From Pseudomonas knackmussii B13 (GTDB lineage Bacteria > Pseudomonadota > Gammaproteobacteria > Pseudomonadales > Pseudomonadaceae): 64,000 nt of DNA. Location: NCBI RefSeq assembly GCF_000689415.1, contig NZ_HG322950.1, positions 1,801,001-1,865,000 of the forward strand. Direction: 5' to 3'. Made by a program: the position numbers and the translations under genes. A model generated the notes under the pieces. That model was not told the DNA's origin. It saw only the letters and a list, made by a program, of their open reading frames with translations, and searched no databases. The number at the start of each line of letters is the position of its first letter. Position 1 is the first letter of the stretch. Shown here piece after piece: positions 59,698-64,000 of the stretch.

Positions 59698-60714
59698 ATG
59701 GAAAACCTGGACGCGCTGGTCTCGCAGGCCCTGGACGCCGTGCGGAACACCGAAGACGTCAACGCCCTGGAGCAGATCCGGGTTCACTACCTCGGCAAGA
59801 AAGGCGAGCTGACTCAGGTGATGAAGACCCTGGGCGACCTGCCGGCCGAAGAGCGCCCCAAGGTCGGTGCGCTGATCAACGTTGCCAAGGAAAAGGTTCA
59901 GGACGCGCTGAACGCCCGCAAGACCGATCTTGAAGGCGCGGCGTTGGCAGCCAAACTGGCGGCTGAGCGTGTCGACGTGACCCTGCCGGGCCGCGGCCAG
60001 TCCTCCGGTGGCCTGCATCCGGTCACCCGTACCAAGGAGCGTATCGAGCAGTGCTTCACTCGTATCGGCTACGAAGTAGCCGAGGGGCCGGAAGTCGAAG
60101 ATGACTACCACAACTTCGAAGCGCTCAATATCCCCGGCCACCATCCGGCGCGGGCGATGCACGACACCTTCTATTTCAACGCGAACATGCTGCTGCGTAC
60201 CCACACCTCGCCGGTGCAGGTGCGTACCATGGAGAGCCAGCGCCCGCCGATCCGCATCGTCTGCCCCGGCCGTGTGTACCGCTGCGACTCCGACCTGACC
60301 CACTCCCCGATGTTCCACCAGATCGAAGGTCTGCTGATCGACGAAGACGTCAGCTTCGCGGATCTGAAAGGTACCATCGAGGAGTTCCTGCGCGCCTTCT
60401 TCGAGAAAGAGTTCTCGGTGCGCTTCCGTCCGTCCTTCTTCCCGTTCACCGAGCCTTCGGCTGAGGTCGATATCCAGTGCGTGCTGTGCAGCGGCAAAGG
60501 CTGCCGCGTGTGCAAGCAAACGGGCTGGCTGGAAGTGATGGGTTGCGGAATGGTGCATCCGAACGTGCTGCGCATGTCCGGCATCGATCCAGAAAAGTAC
60601 CAGGGCTTCGCCTTTGGCATGGGTATCGAGCGTCTGGCCATGCTGCGCTACGGCGTCAATGACTTGCGCCTGTTCTTCGACAACGACCTGCGCTTCCTCG
60701 GGCAATTCCGCTAG
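59698..60714 (+). CDS. pheS: Phenylalanyl-tRNA synthetase alpha subunit
   Basis: Catalytic subunit of the alpha2-beta2 enzyme, 338 residues. N-terminal coiled coil (about 1-90). Class II motifs: HPARAMHDTFYF, VRTMESQRPPIRIVCPGRVYR, SGKGCRVCKQTGWLEVMG and GFAFGMGIERLAML near the C terminus. It begins just after a terminator-like hairpin and is followed by pheT after 37 bp. Confidence 0.98.
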   Translation: MENLDALVSQALDAVRNTEDVNALEQIRVHYLGKKGELTQVMKTLGDLPAEERPKVGALINVAKEKVQDALNARKTDLEGAALAAKLAAERVDVTLPGRGQSSGGLHPVTRTKERIEQCFTRIGYEVAEGPEVEDDYHNFEALNIPGHHPARAMHDTFYFNANMLLRTHTSPVQVRTMESQRPPIRIVCPGRVYRCDSDLTHSPMFHQIEGLLIDEDVSFADLKGTIEEFLRAFFEKEFSVRFRPSFFPFTEPSAEVDIQCVLCSGKGCRVCKQTGWLEVMGCGMVHPNVLRMSGIDPEKYQGFAFGMGIERLAMLRYGVNDLRLFFDNDLRFLGQFR

Positions 60715-60751
60715 GCCGCGCACGACGTCAACGAATTATTAGGAGAGCAGG

Positions 60752-63130
60752 ATGAAATTCAGTGAACAGTGGCTGCGGAGCTGGGTGAATCCGCAGGTTT
60801 CCCGTGACGAGCTGGTTGCTCGTCTGTCCATGGCAGGCCTTGAGGTCGATGCCGTGATTCCCGTAGCCGGCGTCTTCAGCGGCGTGGTTGTGGGTGAGGT
60901 GCTCAGCACCGAGCAGCACCCGGATGCAGACAAGCTGCGCGTGTGCCAGGTCAGTAATGGCAGCGAGACCTTCCAGGTCGTCTGCGGTGCGCCGAATGTG
61001 CGCCCGGGCCTGAAGATCCCCTTCGCCATGATTGGCGCAGAGCTTCCGGGTGACTTCAAGATCAAGAAGGCCAAGCTGCGTGGCGTTGAGTCCAACGGCA
61101 TGCTGTGCTCGGCCAAAGAGCTGGAAATCAGCGACGACAACGCAGGGCTCATGGAGCTGGCGGCCGATGCCCCGGTGGGTGCGAGCATTCGCGACTACCT
61201 GGAGCTGGATGACGCCTCGATCGAGATCGGTCTGACCCCAAACCGCGGTGACTGCCTGTCGCTGACCGGTCTTGCTCGCGAAGTCGGCGCGCTGTACGCA
61301 GCGCCCGTTACCTTCGTTGACGTAAAGCCGGTTGCCCCGAGCATCGATGATATTCGTTCCATCGAACTGCTGGCGCCGAGCGCCTGCCCGCGCTACCTCG
61401 GCCGGGTTATCCGCAATGTCGACCTGAGCAAGCCGACCCCGCTGTGGATGGTTGAGCGCCTGCGACGTTCGGATATCCGTAGCATCGACGCAGCAGTGGA
61501 CATCACCAACTACGTGATGCTCGAGCTGGGCCAGCCGATGCATGCCTTCGATCTTGATGAGATCAAGGGCGGCATTCGTGTGCGTATGGCTGAAGAGGGC
61601 GAGAAGCTGGTCCTGCTGGACGGCCAGGAAGTGGCTCTGCGCGGCGATACCCTTGTGATTGCCGACCACGAGCGCGCGCTGGCTATGGCTGGCGTGATGG
61701 GCGGCGAGCACAGTGGTGTCAGTGAGAAGACTCGCGATTTGTTCCTGGAAAGCGCCTTCTTCGACAACATCGCTGTCGCTGGCAAGGCTCGCTCGTATGG
61801 CCTGCACACCGACGCCTCGCATCGCTACGAGCGTGGCGTGGACTTCGCGCTGGCCCGTCGCGCCATGGAGCGCGCCACCGAACTGCTGCTGCAGATCGTG
61901 GGTGGGCAGGCAGGTCCTGTTACCGAGCAAGTTAGCGAGGCGCATCTGCCGAAGCTTGAGCCGGTGGTGCTGCGTGCCGAGCGTGTCGAGCAGATGCTGG
62001 GCATGAAGATGGACGCTACGGAAATCGAGCGCCTGCTCTCCGCGCTGGAGTTCCAGGTGAAATCTGATGGGGAAGGGCGCTGGACGGTGGGAGTTCCCAG
62101 TCATCGCTTCGACGTTTCCCTGGAGGTCGACCTGATTGAAGAGCTCGGTCGCCTGTATGGCTACACCCGCCTGCCGGTACGTTATCCGCAAGCGCGCCTG
62201 GCCCCGAACAACAAGTCCGAGACCCAGGCAGAGCTGCCGGCGCTGCGCCGTCTCCTGATTGCTCGCGACTATCAGGAAGCCATTACCTACAGCTTCATCG
62301 ATCCGAAGTGGTTCGAGCTGTTCCACCCGGGCGTAAAGCCCTTGACGCTGGCTAACCCGATCTCTGCAGATATGGCCGCCATGCGCGCCTCGCTGTGGCC
62401 GGGCCTGGTCAAGGCGCTGCAGCACAACCTGAACCGTCAGCAAACCCGTGTTCGCTTGTTCGAAAGCGGCCTGCGTTTTGTCGGGCAGCTTGAGGGGCTG
62501 AAGCAGGAAAACATGCTGGCCGGTGTGATCTGCGGCGGCCGTCAGCCTGAGGGCTGGGCGAACGTGCGTGATAACGTCGACTTCTTCGATATGAAAGCCG
62601 ATGTTGAGGCGCTGCTGGCCAGTGCTAGCGCAGCCGACAGCTTCACCTTTGTCCCGGGCGAGCACCCGGCGCTGCACCCGGGGCAGACTGCTCGTGTGGA
62701 GCGTGAGGGTGAACTGGTGGGTTACGTGGGAGCGCTGCACCCGGAGCTTGCCAAGGCGCTGGGCTTGGATCGCCCGGTGTATCTGTTCGAACTAGTGCTG
62801 GGTGAGCTGGTGCGTGGCCGACTGCCGAAGTTCAGTGAACTGTCGCGCTTCCCGGAAGTGCGCCGCGATCTGGCGCTGGTTGTGAATCGCGATGTTCCGG
62901 CCGAATCGATCCTCGCGACTATTCGCGAGGAGGCGGGGGAGTGGCTCACGGACCTCAGGCTGTTTGACGTCTATCAAGGTAAAGGCATTGATCCGCTTGG
63001 AAAAAGCTTGGCGGTTGGCTTGACCTGGCAGCATCCATCACGCACTCTTAATGATGACGAGGTGAACGCGACTACGCTGCAAATCGTTGCCTCGCTGGAG
63101 CAAAGGTTCAACGCCACGTTAAGGAAGTAG
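60752..63130 (+). CDS. pheT: Phenylalanyl-tRNA synthetase beta subunit
   Basis: 792 residues. Domains in order: tRNA-binding OB fold (about 40-150), B3/B4 editing region (about 210-380), B5 (about 400-475), inactive synthetase-like core, and C-terminal anticodon-binding FDX-ACB domain (about 698-791, RFPEVRRDLALVVNRDVP). AGGAGAG ribosome site. The stop is 3 bp before the ihfA ATG. Confidence 0.98.
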   Translation: MKFSEQWLRSWVNPQVSRDELVARLSMAGLEVDAVIPVAGVFSGVVVGEVLSTEQHPDADKLRVCQVSNGSETFQVVCGAPNVRPGLKIPFAMIGAELPGDFKIKKAKLRGVESNGMLCSAKELEISDDNAGLMELAADAPVGASIRDYLELDDASIEIGLTPNRGDCLSLTGLAREVGALYAAPVTFVDVKPVAPSIDDIRSIELLAPSACPRYLGRVIRNVDLSKPTPLWMVERLRRSDIRSIDAAVDITNYVMLELGQPMHAFDLDEIKGGIRVRMAEEGEKLVLLDGQEVALRGDTLVIADHERALAMAGVMGGEHSGVSEKTRDLFLESAFFDNIAVAGKARSYGLHTDASHRYERGVDFALARRAMERATELLLQIVGGQAGPVTEQVSEAHLPKLEPVVLRAERVEQMLGMKMDATEIERLLSALEFQVKSDGEGRWTVGVPSHRFDVSLEVDLIEELGRLYGYTRLPVRYPQARLAPNNKSETQAELPALRRLLIARDYQEAITYSFIDPKWFELFHPGVKPLTLANPISADMAAMRASLWPGLVKALQHNLNRQQTRVRLFESGLRFVGQLEGLKQENMLAGVICGGRQPEGWANVRDNVDFFDMKADVEALLASASAADSFTFVPGEHPALHPGQTARVEREGELVGYVGALHPELAKALGLDRPVYLFELVLGELVRGRLPKFSELSRFPEVRRDLALVVNRDVPAESILATIREEAGEWLTDLRLFDVYQGKGIDPLGKSLAVGLTWQHPSRTLNDDEVNATTLQIVASLEQRFNATLRK

Positions 63131-63133
63131 CGT

Positions 63134-63436
63134 ATGGGGGCTCTGACGAAAGCTGAGATTGCCGAACGTCTGTATGAAGAGCTGGGCCTGAATAAACGGG
63201 AAGCCAAGGAACTGGTGGAGCTCTTCTTCGAAGAGATCCGCCAGGCGCTGGAGCATAACGAACAGGTGAAACTGTCCGGTTTCGGCAATTTTGACCTGCG
63301 CGACAAACGCCAGCGCCCTGGGCGCAACCCCAAGACCGGGGAAGAGATCCCGATCACGGCTCGCCGCGTCGTCACCTTTCGTCCAGGCCAGAAACTAAAA
63401 GCCAGGGTTGAGGCTTATGCTGGAACCAAGTCATAA
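63134..63436 (+). CDS. ihfA: Integration host factor alpha subunit
   Basis: DNA-bending nucleoid protein, 100 residues, partner of IhfB. Typical landmarks are TKAEIAERLYEELGLNKREAKELV, KLSGFGNFDLRDK and the DNA-intercalating RPGRNPKTGEEIPI arm. IHF also assists sigma-54 promoters such as the one at dctA. It overlaps the next gene by 20 bp. Confidence 0.98.
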   Translation: MGALTKAEIAERLYEELGLNKREAKELVELFFEEIRQALEHNEQVKLSGFGNFDLRDKRQRPGRNPKTGEEIPITARRVVTFRPGQKLKARVEAYAGTKS

Positions 63437-63773
63437 CGCCGAACTGCCTGCGATTCCGGGCAAACGCTACTTCACCATCGGTGAGGTAAGTGATCTGTGC
63501 GCAGTCAAACCGCACGTGCTGCGTTATTGGGAGCAGGAGTTCCCGCAGCTCAACCCGGTCAAGCGTCGCGGAAATCGCCGCTATTATCAGCGCCAGGATG
63601 TGCTGATGATTCGCCAGATCCGCGCGCTGCTTTACGATCAAGGCTTCACCATCGGTGGGGCGCGTCAGCGCCTCTCTGGTGACGAAGCGCGTGAAGACGT
63701 AACCCAGTACAAGCTGCTCATTCGTCAGATGATCACCGAGCTGGAAGACGTTCTGCAGGTGCTACGCAAGTAG
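63417..63773 (+). CDS. MerR-family transcriptional regulator
   Basis: 118 residues from the ATG at 63417, overlapping the ihfA end. MerR winged helix: YFTIGEVSDLCAVKPHVLRYWEQEFPQL and RRGNRRYYQRQDVLMI, then a short coiled-coil dimer helix. No cysteine-rich effector domain, so no metal sensing is predicted. This gene follows ihfA in most pseudomonads (PA2737 type); targets unknown. Confidence 0.93.
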   Translation: MLEPSHNAELPAIPGKRYFTIGEVSDLCAVKPHVLRYWEQEFPQLNPVKRRGNRRYYQRQDVLMIRQIRALLYDQGFTIGGARQRLSGDEAREDVTQYKLLIRQMITELEDVLQVLRK

Positions 63774-63796
63774 CTGAAAAAAATCAGGAAAGTACT

Positions 63797-63824
63797 TTGC
63801 CGAATGGATTCCTTGCGGTATAGT
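63797..63824 (+). promoter_or_regulatory. Promoter of tRNA-Pro
   Basis: TTGCCG (63797-63802), 16-bp spacer, TATAGT (63819-63824). Confidence 0.75.
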
Positions 63825-63856
63825 GCGATCCGCTTACCGGGCAACCGGAAGTAACG

Positions 63857-63934
<78 letters not shown>

Positions 63935-63942
63935 AATTCGGC

Positions 63943-63977
63943 AAAAAGGCCGGTCAGAAATGACCCCGGCCTTTTTT
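63943..63977 (+). terminator. Intrinsic terminator after tRNA-Pro
   Basis: AAAAAGGCCGG and CCGGCCTTTTTT with an inner TCA/TGA extension, 8 bp after the tRNA. Confidence 0.9.
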
Positions 63978-64000
63978 GCATTTGGCAGTTCTAAATTGCC

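Overview
The window is chromosomal DNA of a Pseudomonas close to the P. aeruginosa group (P. citronellolis/P. nitroreducens-like is my guess). It is GC-rich, with dense open antisense frames typical of high-GC DNA. The gene order matches several P. aeruginosa blocks as I remember them: nrdB-nrdA-RstAB-like two-component system, pcpS-sltB2-napEFDABC-oprH-phoP-phoQ-dctA, gcl-hyi-glxR-ttuD-pyk with moaA, the PA2776/PA2778/PA2779 block, and thrS-infC-rpmI-rplT-pheS-pheT-ihfA-merR. In this strain the blocks are joined differently. No prophage, integrase, transposase or CRISPR array is visible.

Layout. 1-7.5 kb: class Ia ribonucleotide reductase (nrdB cut by the window edge, nrdA) and a divergent two-component system, separated by a 714-bp control region with DnaA-like and NrdR-like boxes. 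7.5-9.1 kb: an ArsR-type dithiol sensor with two YeeE/YedE half-transporters and a DUF202 protein. 9.2-11.8 kb: modABC behind a ModE-like operator. 11.8-15 kb: pcpS, a dienelactone-hydrolase-like protein and a lytic transglycosylase, with a possible small RNA gene between the first two. 15.3-19.9 kb: napEFDABC. 20-22.7 kb: oprH-phoP-phoQ. 22.8-25.5 kb: an AraC-type regulator and dctA with a sigma-54 promoter. 25.6-29.4 kb: an HNH-like protein, cyaB, an HD-domain protein and a LuxR-type regulator. 29.5-35.4 kb: an APC permease, a P1-family aminopeptidase, sstT, a DapF-like protein and a urea transporter. 35.7-44 kb: the glyoxylate (glycerate) operon with its LysR regulator and a GlcG/HbpS-like protein. 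44.2-50.3 kb: a TetR regulator, moaA, a solute-binding protein, an unknown gene, the PA2779/PA2778-type pair and a polyamine-type FAD oxidase. 50.5-56.3 kb: tRNA-Val and a looser region with a GAF-GGDEF-EAL protein, small unknown proteins, an H-NS-like MvaT/MvaU protein and an alpha/beta hydrolase. 56.4-64 kb: the conserved translation cluster ending in ihfA, a MerR regulator and tRNA-Pro.

How the genes fit together. Molybdate uptake (modABC), molybdopterin synthesis (moaA) and a molybdoenzyme (NapA) all occur here, so the cell can respire or dissipate electrons with nitrate. The glyoxylate operon converts glyoxylate to tartronate semialdehyde, glycerate and on to pyruvate. PhoPQ-OprH senses low magnesium. 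DctA imports C4-dicarboxylates. Two REP-like repeat families are scattered between genes. In two places they run into a gene end: one supplies the last nine codons of pcpS and another the stop codon of pyk.

The parts I find least explained are: a C39-like lipoprotein peptidase encoded next to a small exported protein with a Gly-Gly site before a hydrophobic tail; a DapF-like protein with serine at both catalytic cysteine positions; a possible three-hairpin small RNA at about 12.7 kb; a large nested inverted repeat between nrdA and nrdB; and three tandem 16-bp palindromes upstream of the AraC-type regulator.
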